7,990 bases of DNA from an uncultured Alphaproteobacteria bacterium (GCA_946618745.1 CAMOLN010000032.1:1-7990), one strand, 5' to 3'; numbered from the stretch's first letter, positions 1 through 7,670 are shown. Notes: generated from the letters alone by a model not told the origin. Translations and numbers: made by a program.

Positions 1-60
1 AATACCTCAAGTAAAGTTGGATTGTTACTGACCTGACCGTTGGTAAAATCCAAAATCACA

Positions 61-65
61 AGAGG
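61..65 (+). promoter_or_regulatory. Ribosome binding site for the dprA fragment
   Basis: AGAGG with a 7-base spacer before ATG 73. It decides the start of the shortened DprA reading frame over the upstream TTG at 40. Its presence inside what should be dprA coding sequence may be coincidental. Confidence 0.45.
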
Positions 66-72
66 TATCAAA

Positions 73-612
73 ATGAATCTTAAGTACAGAAAGGCAAAAA
101 ATCAAGTAATTATCAACAATCCTGTGAGTGTTCTTTCCCAGGAGGCGCTTGGCAGAAGAATTGCGGCAGTTGAAGCCGGCCTGAAATCAGGTTCATTAAT
201 TACAGCTGATTTTGCTATGAAACAAGGAAAACCTTTATTTGCCGTCCCCGGAACTCCCGATGTATCAAAATCATCAGGCTCAAACCTTCTTATCAAAAAA
301 GGTGCTCATTTAGCTGATTGTGCACAAGATATATTTCCTTTTCTGAAAGCTATATTTCCCGGCGATTTTCCCAAAAAAGTTAAACCGCAACAAAAAGTTC
401 TTGTTTTTGCAAATAATGATGTTAATTATAGCTCAAACGACAAAACCGATTCGTCTTTGGTTGATTTATTAACCGTCGATGGTGTTGATATTGACGAACT
501 TATAAGGCTGACCGGCAAATCAGCCGCTGCTTTATCGGCCGAAATATCCGAACTGGAAATCAGCGGAATCATCCGAAGATTAAGCGGCAATCGCATAGCA
601 TTGATAAAATAA
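73..612 (+). CDS. dprA: DprA C-terminal fragment (truncated or frameshifted DNA-processing protein)
   Basis: DprA binds single-stranded DNA and loads RecA during natural transformation. This 179-residue product keeps only the last part of that protein. Residues 33-62 (VEAGLKSGSLITA through FAVPGTP) are the diagnostic end of the DprA Rossmann domain, followed by the usual SGSNLLIKKGA segment. Residues about 126-179 look like the C-terminal winged helix. The family is usually about 360-380 residues, so the SAM-like N-terminus and most of the Rossmann core, including the GxRxGID-type motifs, are missing. An in-frame TGA at 34-36 blocks extension upstream. ATG 73 is chosen because AGAGG at 61-65 lies 7 bases upstream; a TTG at 40 in the same frame is a weaker alternative. 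Residues 1-30 do not resemble DprA. The stop is 16 bases before topA, the usual dprA-topA order. Identity of the C-terminus is secure; whether a functional protein is made is doubtful, and an assembly or sequencing error is possible. Confidence 0.75.
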   Translation: MNLKYRKAKNQVIINNPVSVLSQEALGRRIAAVEAGLKSGSLITADFAMKQGKPLFAVPGTPDVSKSSGSNLLIKKGAHLADCAQDIFPFLKAIFPGDFPKKVKPQQKVLVFANNDVNYSSNDKTDSSLVDLLTVDGVDIDELIRLTGKSAAALSAEISELEISGIIRRLSGNRIALIK

Positions 613-628
613 ATTAGGTTGAAATACC

Positions 629-3085
629 ATGAAACTAGTTATTGTAGAATCTCCGGCAAAAGCCAAAACAATCAATAAATATCTTGGTAAAGACTATCAG
701 GTACTGGCCAGTTTCGGGCATATCCGCGACCTTCCCAGTAAAGATGGTTCGGTTAATCCTGACGACGATTTTGCTATGACTTGGGAACTCAGCGCCGGCG
801 GCAAAAAACGCTTGGCCGATATTATCAAAGCCCTTAAAGATGCTGACACCCTTATCTTAGCCTCCGACCCTGATAGAGAAGGAGAAGCTATCGCTTGGCA
901 TATATTAGAAGAATTAAAAGCCAAAAAAGCTCTCAAAGGCAAAAAAATCGAGCGAGTGGTTTTTCACGAAATTACCAAATCAGCTATAACCGAAGCAATT
1001 AAAAATCCTCGTGAAATTGATGATAATCTGGTATCTGCTTATATGGGGCGACGTGCTCTTGATTATTTGGTCGGTTTTACTTTATCTCCGGTTTTGTGGC
1101 GCAAACTCCCAGGTTCTAAATCTGCCGGTCGTGTTCAATCGGTTGCTTTGCGTTTGATTTGCGATCGTGAAACTGAAATTGAGAAATTTAAAGCCGAAGA
1201 ATATTGGACGATTGATGCCGAATTATTTACTTCTGCTAAAGCTCTTATCAAATCACATTTAATCGAATTAGACGGCAAGAAGTTAGAAAAATTTGACCTT
1301 AATAATGAAACTAAAGCTTTGGAAGCTAAAGCTAAAATTGAAGCTCAGGATTTTGCGGTTGCCGAGGTTGAATGCAAAAAAGCCAATCGTTATCCGGCTC
1401 CACCTTTTACCACCTCAACTCTGCAACAGGAAGCCGCACGTAAATTGCGTTATTCGGCTAAACGCACCATGCAGATTGCTCAAAAATTGTATGAAGACGG
1501 TCTTATTACTTATATGCGTACTGATGCGGTCAATCTTTCGGCCGAGGCAATTAAGGCTTGCCGTGATGCAATTGTCAAATATTTTGGTGAAGCATACCTG
1601 CCCAAAACCGCTAAAGAATATAAAACCAAATCCAAAAACGCTCAAGAAGCTCACGAGGCGATTCGTCCATCTGATGTCCTCAACACTCCTAAGAAAATGG
1701 AAACCAAACTATCTTCTGAGGAGCATAAACTTTATGAACTTATTTGGAAGCGCACTGTTGCCTGTCAAATGAATCCTGCGGTTATGGATCGCGTAGTTAT
1801 TGATGCACGTTCGACAGATAAACAAATTTTGCTTCGCGCCACCGGTCAGGTAATTTCCTTTGACGGCTTTTTGAAGTTATATCAAGAATCCCAAGATGAT
1901 GCTGACGAAGATGATGATAACCGCATTTTACCCAATGTTGAAAAAGGCGAAAAATTAACCAAAGGTGAAATTATTCCCGAACAACATTTTACCACTCCGC
2001 CTCCTCGCTTTACCGAAGCCAGTTTGGTTAAAAAGCTTGAAGAATTAGGCATCGGACGCCCTTCAACTTATGCTACGATTATCGCCGTCCTGCAGGAACG
2101 TAAATATGTAAGGGTTGAAAAACTGCGTTTTATTCCCGAAGATCGCGGACGTATTGTCACCGTATTTTTGGAAAACTTTTTTAAAAAATATGTGGAATAT
2201 GATTTTACCGCCCAGATGGAAGAATTTTTAGATGATGTTTCTTCCGGACAGATGGAATGGAAAAAACTTTTGCAAGGTTTCTGGAACAAATTCATTAAAA
2301 ATGTTGAAGATGTTCGCCCGTTACAAATATCTGAAGTTATCAATAAAATTGATGAGGTATTGGGGCACCACCTTTTTCCGCCTCGTGCCGATGGCTCTGA
2401 TCCCAGAATTTGTCCTGAATGCGGTAAAGGTCGCTTGAGCATAAAATTAGGCAAATTCGGTGCTTTTATCGGCTGTTCTAATTATCCTGAATGTAAATAT
2501 ACTCATCCTTTAGTTGATACCTCCGATGAAGAAAATAATGATACTCCGAAAATCAAAGAAGCTGCCGATAAAGTTTTAGGTGAAAGCAACGGACAAAATA
2601 TTTATCTGAAAAAAGGTCCTTACGGTTATTATGTTCAATTAGGCGAAGATGCCACTGCTACTACCGAAAAACCCAAGCGTTCCTCGTTACCTAAAGGAAT
2701 TGATGCCGAAGAAATAACCTTTGAGCAAGCACAAAGACTGCTTAGTCTGCCGCTTGATTTAGGCGATGAAATTATATTAAACAGTGGCAAATTCGGTCCT
2801 TACATCAAACAAGGCAATAAATCTGTATCTTTGCGTGGTAATGACAATATTTTTAACATCACCAAAGATCGCGCTGTTGAACTGTTAGGCTCGGCCAAAG
2901 AAAAACCTCAAGGCAAAGTTTTGGGAACTCATCCCAAAAACAAACAATCGATTCAACTTTTGATGGGCAGATACGGTCCTTATATCAAATGTGGTCGCAC
3001 CAATTATGCCATTCCCAAAACTATGTCTGGACACGAACTGAAGCTGGAAGAGGCAATTAAAATTATTGATAGTAAAAAAGCATAA
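629..3085 (+). CDS. topA: DNA topoisomerase I (type IA)
   Basis: TopA relaxes negatively supercoiled DNA by passing one strand through a transient single-strand break. The 818-residue product is complete. The TOPRIM domain spans about residues 1-115, with Glu7 in VIVESPAKAKT and the metal-binding acids Asp80, Asp82 and Glu84 in SDPDREGEA. The catalytic tyrosine is Tyr295 in ITYMRTDA, followed by EAHEAIRPSD and GRPSTYATI, all type IA hallmarks. The C-terminus has one four-cysteine zinc ribbon (Cys595, Cys598, Cys616, Cys622) and then three topoisomerase C-terminal repeats with GPYGYY, GKFGPYIK and GRYGPYIK cores. This is a normal layout with no missing catalytic residue. ATG 629 is supported by AGGTT at 616-620, 8 bases upstream. 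The gene sits 16 bases after the dprA fragment and probably shares its transcript. It ends inside a hairpin terminator facing rarA. Confidence 0.98.
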   Translation: MKLVIVESPAKAKTINKYLGKDYQVLASFGHIRDLPSKDGSVNPDDDFAMTWELSAGGKKRLADIIKALKDADTLILASDPDREGEAIAWHILEELKAKKALKGKKIERVVFHEITKSAITEAIKNPREIDDNLVSAYMGRRALDYLVGFTLSPVLWRKLPGSKSAGRVQSVALRLICDRETEIEKFKAEEYWTIDAELFTSAKALIKSHLIELDGKKLEKFDLNNETKALEAKAKIEAQDFAVAEVECKKANRYPAPPFTTSTLQQEAARKLRYSAKRTMQIAQKLYEDGLITYMRTDAVNLSAEAIKACRDAIVKYFGEAYLPKTAKEYKTKSKNAQEAHEAIRPSDVLNTPKKMETKLSSEEHKLYELIWKRTVACQMNPAVMDRVVIDARSTDKQILLRATGQVISFDGFLKLYQESQDDADEDDDNRILPNVEKGEKLTKGEIIPEQHFTTPPPRFTEASLVKKLEELGIGRPSTYATIIAVLQERKYVRVEKLRFIPEDRGRIVTVFLENFFKKYVEYDFTAQMEEFLDDVSSGQMEWKKLLQGFWNKFIKNVEDVRPLQISEVINKIDEVLGHHLFPPRADGSDPRICPECGKGRLSIKLGKFGAFIGCSNYPECKYTHPLVDTSDEENNDTPKIKEAADKVLGESNGQNIYLKKGPYGYYVQLGEDATATTEKPKRSSLPKGIDAEEITFEQAQRLLSLPLDLGDEIILNSGKFGPYIKQGNKSVSLRGNDNIFNITKDRAVELLGSAKEKPQGKVLGTHPKNKQSIQLLMGRYGPYIKCGRTNYAIPKTMSGHELKLEEAIKIIDSKKA

Positions 3086-3103
3086 CTTGAGTTATGCTTT
3101 TTT
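3074..3103. terminator. Bidirectional intrinsic terminator between topA and rarA
   Basis: A perfect 13-bp inverted repeat: AAAAAAGCATAAC (3074-3086), a TTGA loop (3087-3090) and GTTATGCTTTTTT (3091-3103). On either strand it gives a GC-containing stem core followed by a T-run, as expected of a Rho-independent terminator. The topA stop codon (3083-3085) lies in the left arm and the rarA stop (3092-3094 on the minus strand) lies in the right arm, so the two genes end within the same hairpin and only 6 bases separate their stops. Confidence 0.85.
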
Positions 3104-4435
3104 ACTTTTTTGCTTTTCTTTACGTAAATTTTCAAAATATTCCACCCGTTTTTTAATTTCGCGCTCAAAACCTCTTTCAACAGGATAATATAATTTGACT
3201 CTGCTCATCTCTTCCGGAAAATAATTAGCTCCGGAAAAACCGTCTTCACATTCAGGATCATATTCATAACCATCACTATACCCCAATTGTTTCATTAATT
3301 TGGTTGGAGCATTTAATATATTTTTCGGAGGCATCAATGATCCGGTCTTTTTAGCCAGGTCAAATGCTGCGTGAGCGGCTTTATAAACTCCGATTGATTT
3401 TGGTGCTGTTGCCAAATAAGCGGTTAATTGCATAATAGCCAAATCTCCCTCCGGTGATCCTAGTCTTTCATAAGTTTCCCAACAAGCAATTGCTTGAACC
3501 ACCGCACCCGGCTCGGCTAATGATACATCTTCTATGGCAAATCTGGTTAATCGCCGCAAAATATATTTGGGGTCTTCCCCGGAAGATAACATTCTTGCAA
3601 CCCAATATAAAGCAGCATCTGGATCAGATCCGCGCAATGACTTATGCACTGCAGAAATCAAATTATAATGCCCGTCACGACCTTTATCATAAACCGGAGA
3701 ACGAGAACGAATGATTTTAACAATACCGTCTTTGTCAAAAATTTCCCCTTCCTGGGCATAGTTCCACACACTTTCAGCCATGTTAAGAATATAACGACCA
3801 TCACCGTCGGCGGTTTCTTTCATAAACTCTCGCGCCTCGCTATCAACCGGCAATTTACGGCCAGTCAATTTTTCGGCACGTTGTAATAAAATTTCAAAAT
3901 CATCAGGAGTAAGCCGATTTAATACCATTACCTGACAGCGTGACAATAGCGCTGAATTGAGCTCAAATGAAGGATTCTCTGTCGTCGCCCCGACTAAAAT
4001 AATTGTGCCGTCTTCAACATAAGGCAAAAATCCGTCTTGTTGAGATTTATTAAACCGATGAATTTCATCAACAAACAACAAAGTGCCTTTGCCCTGATTA
4101 GCACGGCGTTCTTTGGCATATTGAAAAACTCTTTTCAAATCAGCCACCCCGGAAAAAACTGCCGATATTTGTTCAAAATATAACTTACTATTCTCGGCAA
4201 CCAACCGGGCAATAGTAGTTTTTCCGCATCCCGGCGGGCCCCATAATATAAAAGAATTAACCTTGCCGGAATTTAGCATTCTCCCCAAAGGAGCATCTTT
4301 TCCGATAATATGGTCTTGCCCGACCACATCATCCAAACTTTTGGGGCGCAACATATCTGCCAAAGGACGTTTCACTTGCGAAAAAAATAATGTGTCCTCA
4401 TTATTTACGGATTTATCACTATCTTTTTTTATCAT
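3092..4435 (-). CDS. rarA: Replication-associated recombination protein A, AAA+ ATPase (RarA/MgsA)
   Basis: RarA is a clamp-loader-like AAA+ ATPase that acts at stalled replication forks and DNA ends, and interacts with SSB in studied bacteria. The 447-residue product is full length. The N-terminal RPLADMLRPKSLDDVVGQDHIIG is the family signature. Walker A is GPPGCGKT (66-73), Walker B is LLFVDEIHRF (119-128) and sensor 1 is GATTENPSFELN (149-160). The RRLTRFAIEDVSLAEP segment (294-309) matches the region after the lid, and the C-terminal YYPVERGFEREIKKR (416-430) closes the tetramerisation domain. The ATG at 4433-4435 overlaps the TGA of the upstream ATPase gene in an ATGA, which implies translational coupling; GGGGTG 5 bases before it can serve as a binding site. 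The transcript probably starts at the promoter before the pentapeptide gene, because no convincing promoter is seen immediately upstream. Function is secure; the partnership with its upstream neighbours is unexplained. Confidence 0.97.
   Translation of the reverse strand: MIKKDSDKSVNNEDTLFFSQVKRPLADMLRPKSLDDVVGQDHIIGKDAPLGRMLNSGKVNSFILWGPPGCGKTTIARLVAENSKLYFEQISAVFSGVADLKRVFQYAKERRANQGKGTLLFVDEIHRFNKSQQDGFLPYVEDGTIILVGATTENPSFELNSALLSRCQVMVLNRLTPDDFEILLQRAEKLTGRKLPVDSEAREFMKETADGDGRYILNMAESVWNYAQEGEIFDKDGIVKIIRSRSPVYDKGRDGHYNLISAVHKSLRGSDPDAALYWVARMLSSGEDPKYILRRLTRFAIEDVSLAEPGAVVQAIACWETYERLGSPEGDLAIMQLTAYLATAPKSIGVYKAAHAAFDLAKKTGSLMPPKNILNAPTKLMKQLGYSDGYEYDPECEDGFSGANYFPEEMSRVKLYYPVERGFEREIKKRVEYFENLRKEKQKSKKA
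4432..4435 (-). other. ATGA stop/start overlap coupling the VirD4-like gene to rarA
   Basis: Read on the minus strand, the rarA ATG (4435-4433) shares bases with the ATPase stop TGA (4434-4432). Such overlaps usually reflect termination-reinitiation and co-translation, so they tie the amounts of the two proteins together. Confidence 0.85.
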
Positions 4436-6495
4436 TCCGACACCCCGACGAATTCCGGTGTTATCAAATCATTTTCCGTTTTCTGCAAAACTTTTTGCAA
4501 CGGCAAAGTATAATTAGCCGGATAAACTGACAATTTAGCAAATTTTTCATCTTCGGCAAAAAATATATTATCTGCTATAATGGGACGATTATAAAAATCC
4601 CTGGCCAATACAATTTGATAATTTTTATTATTAATTTGAAACAAATTACACAATTTAAAATCTTTTGCCAGTTTATGAAAATAAGCAGCCTCGTTACCTG
4701 TTTTTCCGGTCATTGCCAAACCGGTAGAAAAAGATGCCAATTTATCCATCTGCTGGCTCAAATGACGATTATCCGGCGCTTTTATAATTTTATATTTTGT
4801 ATTATTAATCATCTTTTCCAGTTCTTCACGACTGTATGTATTAGCAACCAAGCTCAAACTGTTACATAACAACAATACTGAAATATTTTTATTTTTGCCG
4901 TTCTCCAATATTCTCATCAAATTATTCAAACGCAAATTGTGACCTACATCATCCAATACTAACACCAAAGGCTTATCATCAAATGGCATACTTTTATCCA
5001 TAACATACTGCAAAATCTCATCAATAAACATCCTGTTTACAATTTTCGAATTAGGAGTATTAGCTAAAGAATAAATTGTCATTGGCCGCCATTCAGCTTC
5101 ATTTTTATCATAAAAACCACGCACAACCGCAAAATCAATATCATTTCCGTTGGTTCTTTCACGAATTGTATCATCTTTAAATATTTCAAAAGATTTAACC
5201 GCTTGTGACCATATTATAGCCCTTTGTTGTGCTGACATTTGCAAAACCCGATTAAATCCATCAATAACTCTCGGACCATAAGCAAAAACTCTGCTCTCAT
5301 CAAATAATGAACTTGTCCATTGATGCCAATCATCCCCTTCTTTTCTTAAAGAACTGCCATAACTAAACTCTATCCAATCGGTTATCATTGCAAAACATAA
5401 ATTTTTACCTTGCCATTGTTCAGGAACACCTCCCCAACTACCTATCGGCACATAAGCATCGAACGTTAATTCGTCACTTGCCAATAACTCCACTGCATTT
5501 TTTACCAAATCTTTAGGCATATGAATATAATAACTAAGCAAAACTTTTTTATCTTCTTTAGTCAATTGGCCTTCATCTTTTAACTTTTCCAAAAAATAAT
5601 CATTAGCCTCGGCCTGAGTAATTTTTGCAACCCAATACCCTAAAATTGTCACCACCCATTCATAAACCGCCAAATTCCAATAACTTTCTTGTTCTTTTGT
5701 GTGTATGTCAACCAAATAAGTAGCAATTCTTCTGATATATTCGTCTCTTGCTTCATAATTGTCTGGCAAAAACATCGCATCTAAAGGATTCCAACGCGGA
5801 TAAAATAAATTGTTGTTCGGATCATCTTTTATATCCCAATTAAAATAAACAGCATCTCCTATTTTGGAACGATATCCTGCCGTATATTGCGGTAACTTTC
5901 CCGTCATATCAACCGCTATAATACTTGCTTCATCAGTTTGCAAAACCGACGGTATCGACACACTTGAGGTTTTACCTGACCCCATTTCCCCCACACATAA
6001 AATCGAATCACTAATTTTAGCAGACAGTATAGACCCGTCAAATCTGCCCAACGCCAAACCTGTATTACGTATCAATCCCATTTTTTTAACATCTTTAATT
6101 TTGGCAAATCGAAAATTCAAAACATACCATAAACGCACTGCATATTCTTGTCGAGCCAACAATACGATAACCGCTGCTAACAATCCGGTAATCGCTACAA
6201 AAGGAATAAATACTATTTTATTCGGATTTATATGTCGCAAACTTTTTATAAAAATACCCCACCAACTATCATATACCGAAAATATATAAAAAGGATTATA
6301 CAAATACTCCAACCAATCAAATCCGAATTTAAATTTTACGTTTTGTGATTTTATCAAAAAATTTAATATTCCAAAACAAATCCCTGACAATAACCAAAAC
6401 AACAACCACACAACAATCACCGTTATTATAACCTGTAACAATGATCTAAACTTGTTATTCGAGATTAATTTGTCACTTTTTTGTAGCTCACCCAT
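4432..6495 (-). CDS. VirD4/TraG-like membrane-anchored coupling ATPase, divergent
   Basis: Type IV coupling proteins are inner-membrane hexameric ATPases that feed DNA or proteins to a secretion channel. This 687-residue protein has their plan. Two membrane segments lie at about 19-48 and 94-114 with a short intervening loop. A nucleotide-binding domain follows, with Walker A GEMGSGKT (169-176), then SIIAVDMTGKL, TAGYR and YPRWNPLD, which match the VirD4 order DPKGEL, TAGYR and NPLD. Walker B is LVLDD (512-516). The stretch LLLCNSLS to KAPDN (541-575) matches the region after it. Deviations: DMTGK replaces DPKG, Walker B ends DDVGHN rather than DE-F, and Asn545 stands where Gln is usual. ATG 6493-6495 is chosen; TTG one codon upstream is possible. 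AAAGGG about 9 bases upstream supports either. The gene starts 3 bases after the pentapeptide stop and overlaps rarA by 4. No relaxase or channel genes are nearby, so the substrate is unknown. A related FtsK/HerA-like export ATPase is the alternative. Confidence 0.82.
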   Translation of the reverse strand: MGELQKSDKLISNNKFRSLLQVIITVIVVWLLFWLLSGICFGILNFLIKSQNVKFKFGFDWLEYLYNPFYIFSVYDSWWGIFIKSLRHINPNKIVFIPFVAITGLLAAVIVLLARQEYAVRLWYVLNFRFAKIKDVKKMGLIRNTGLALGRFDGSILSAKISDSILCVGEMGSGKTSSVSIPSVLQTDEASIIAVDMTGKLPQYTAGYRSKIGDAVYFNWDIKDDPNNNLFYPRWNPLDAMFLPDNYEARDEYIRRIATYLVDIHTKEQESYWNLAVYEWVVTILGYWVAKITQAEANDYFLEKLKDEGQLTKEDKKVLLSYYIHMPKDLVKNAVELLASDELTFDAYVPIGSWGGVPEQWQGKNLCFAMITDWIEFSYGSSLRKEGDDWHQWTSSLFDESRVFAYGPRVIDGFNRVLQMSAQQRAIIWSQAVKSFEIFKDDTIRERTNGNDIDFAVVRGFYDKNEAEWRPMTIYSLANTPNSKIVNRMFIDEILQYVMDKSMPFDDKPLVLVLDDVGHNLRLNNLMRILENGKNKNISVLLLCNSLSLVANTYSREELEKMINNTKYKIIKAPDNRHLSQQMDKLASFSTGLAMTGKTGNEAAYFHKLAKDFKLCNLFQINNKNYQIVLARDFYNRPIIADNIFFAEDEKFAKLSVYPANYTLPLQKVLQKTENDLITPEFVGVSE

Positions 6496-6498
6496 CAA

Positions 6499-7632
6499 TT
6501 ACCGCCCTTTATCATAACCACGACTTGATTGAGTAATTTCACTGGAAAATCTGGCTTCTTTCGGCTTTATCGGTGTTTCATTACTTTGTTTGGATTTTTC
6601 TATCTCTTTTTGTCGCTTACGATCAGCTAACTCCTTTTGTTTGCGTTCCTCAATAACCTTTCGTAATTCATCATTATGAGATTTTGCCTGAATTTCTTGT
6701 TGATTTTTTACATCGGCCAAAGCAGCCTCGTCTTTTACTTCCGGCTTATGACCATGTCCGAAAATTTTTTTTCCGGCATTTAATAATTGCTCTATACTGA
6801 TACCTTTATCTTTTGTTGCATCCCAAACTCCGAAAGCTTTACCGTCATCTAAAAACAGTTGGCTCATATCAATGCCTTGCCACGTTTTCTTTTTCTTTTT
6901 AGGAGCCAAAATTTTAGCCAATTCATCTCTACCGGGAACTCTCCCCAATGCCTGGGCAATTTGTTGCGGCGTAATTATACATTCACTTAAATCTAATTCA
7001 GCAATATTTACTCCGGTAAAATCTACTCCGGTAAAATCAACCCCTCGCAAATCTACCCCTCGCAAATCAATTTGTGCAAGATTCAACATTGTTAAATTAA
7101 TTTTTCGCAAATTAAGCTTATGAGGATAATATTTAGCGATATATTCAATCAAATTTTGCAATTCTTCCAAACTGATACTATCAATATCAATATCCAATAA
7201 TATAGCATCTTCCAGATCGGCATCAACTAATTTTACCCCTTTCATTTTTGCTCCGGTAAAATTAGTATGATGCAACACCGCACCAGACAAAACAGCCCCG
7301 CTCAAATCAGCACCGGACAAATTTGCCCCCGTTAGATTCGCACCGGTAAAATCAACATTACGTAAATCAGCTTTTGAAAAATCAACATTAGTTAAGTTAG
7401 AAACTGAAAAATTAGCATCATGCAAATCCTCGCCTGAAAATTTGCCATTCTCCAAATTTTTTCCGATAAAACCTATGTCATTGCTTTTATTGAATACAAA
7501 ATCGTTTTTCAAATCTTTGGCCGCTGCCGTCCAACTGACAATTTCTTTATCACTAGCGTTTTTGTTATCATACTCTTCCTGACTTTGCTGTATTTTTTTC
7601 CACAGCTTATCAAGTTTATCATTATCTGCCAT
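6499..7632 (-). CDS. Pentapeptide-repeat protein with charged C-terminal tail
   Basis: No gene name is recognised. The 377-residue product has no signal peptide or membrane segment, so it is probably cytoplasmic. After a short charged N-terminus, residues about 55-150 consist of A(D/N)LxG-type pentapeptide repeats, for example ADLRNVDFTGANLTGANLSG. A helical-looking insert (about 151-171, SLEELQNLIEYIAKYYPHKL) follows, then a second repeat block (172-216, DLRGVDLRGVDFTGVDFTGV). These should fold as right-handed quadrilateral beta-helices. Next come CIITPQQIAQALGRVPGRDELAKIL (218-242), a lysine run (245-249) and a charged, probably coiled-coil region (about 305-350). ATG 7630-7632 is preferred over the in-frame GTG at 7647 because GAGGG lies 8 bases before it. 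It is the first gene after the promoter at 7671-7699 and ends 3 bases before the VirD4-like gene, so the two products probably work together. Pentapeptide proteins include DNA mimics that act on gyrase, but most have unknown roles, and no such activity is claimed here. Confidence 0.88.
   Translation of the reverse strand: MADNDKLDKLWKKIQQSQEEYDNKNASDKEIVSWTAAAKDLKNDFVFNKSNDIGFIGKNLENGKFSGEDLHDANFSVSNLTNVDFSKADLRNVDFTGANLTGANLSGADLSGAVLSGAVLHHTNFTGAKMKGVKLVDADLEDAILLDIDIDSISLEELQNLIEYIAKYYPHKLNLRKINLTMLNLAQIDLRGVDLRGVDFTGVDFTGVNIAELDLSECIITPQQIAQALGRVPGRDELAKILAPKKKKKTWQGIDMSQLFLDDGKAFGVWDATKDKGISIEQLLNAGKKIFGHGHKPEVKDEAALADVKNQQEIQAKSHNDELRKVIEERKQKELADRKRQKEIEKSKQSNETPIKPKEARFSSEITQSSRGYDKGR
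7010..7069 (-). repeat. Tandem 15-bp duplications in the pentapeptide gene
   Basis: Four consecutive 15-base units form two near-identical pairs. On the plus strand, 7010-7024 and 7025-7039 share ACTCCGGTAAAATC and 7040-7054 and 7055-7069 share ACCCCTCGCAAATC; each pair differs only at its last base. They encode DLRGV twice and DFTGV twice in the second beta-helix. Near-identity at DNA level points to recent expansion by slippage. Confidence 0.85.
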
Positions 7633-7640
7633 CAAACTGT

Positions 7641-7645
7641 CCCTC
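7641..7645 (-). promoter_or_regulatory. Ribosome binding site deciding the start of the pentapeptide gene
   Basis: GAGGG on the minus strand, 8 bases before ATG 7632. It overlaps the alternative GTG start at 7645-7647, which itself has no good binding site, so the ATG is the likely start. Confidence 0.7.
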
Positions 7646-7670
7646 ACTTTGAGTTCTGCATAATGACACG

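Noticed and set aside
34..36. TGA read as tryptophan, which would extend the DprA frame
   Set aside because: TGA serves as the stop of the VirD4-like gene at 4432-4434, and the residues upstream of this TGA do not resemble DprA in that frame.
1293..1772. 159-residue plus-strand frame inside topA
   Set aside because: It is a shadow of topA with a composition of Leu, Lys and Pro typical of an out-of-frame reading and no recognisable motif.
629..3085. TopA with a single zinc ribbon as unusual
   Set aside because: One zinc ribbon followed by Gly-Pro-Tyr type C-terminal repeats is a common layout in many bacterial lineages.
5864..6289. 141-residue plus-strand frame opposite the VirD4-like gene
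   Set aside because: It lies antisense to the conserved Walker A region and membrane segment, with no family motif or binding site of its own.
6889..6901. A-rich run (minus strand) encoding five lysines as a programmed frameshift site
   Set aside because: The frame continues normally through it, and the short A runs are broken by G; no alternative frame product of interest follows.
7010..7069. Short regularly spaced repeats as a CRISPR array
   Set aside because: The units are 15 bases long with no spacers and translate in frame to pentapeptide repeats.
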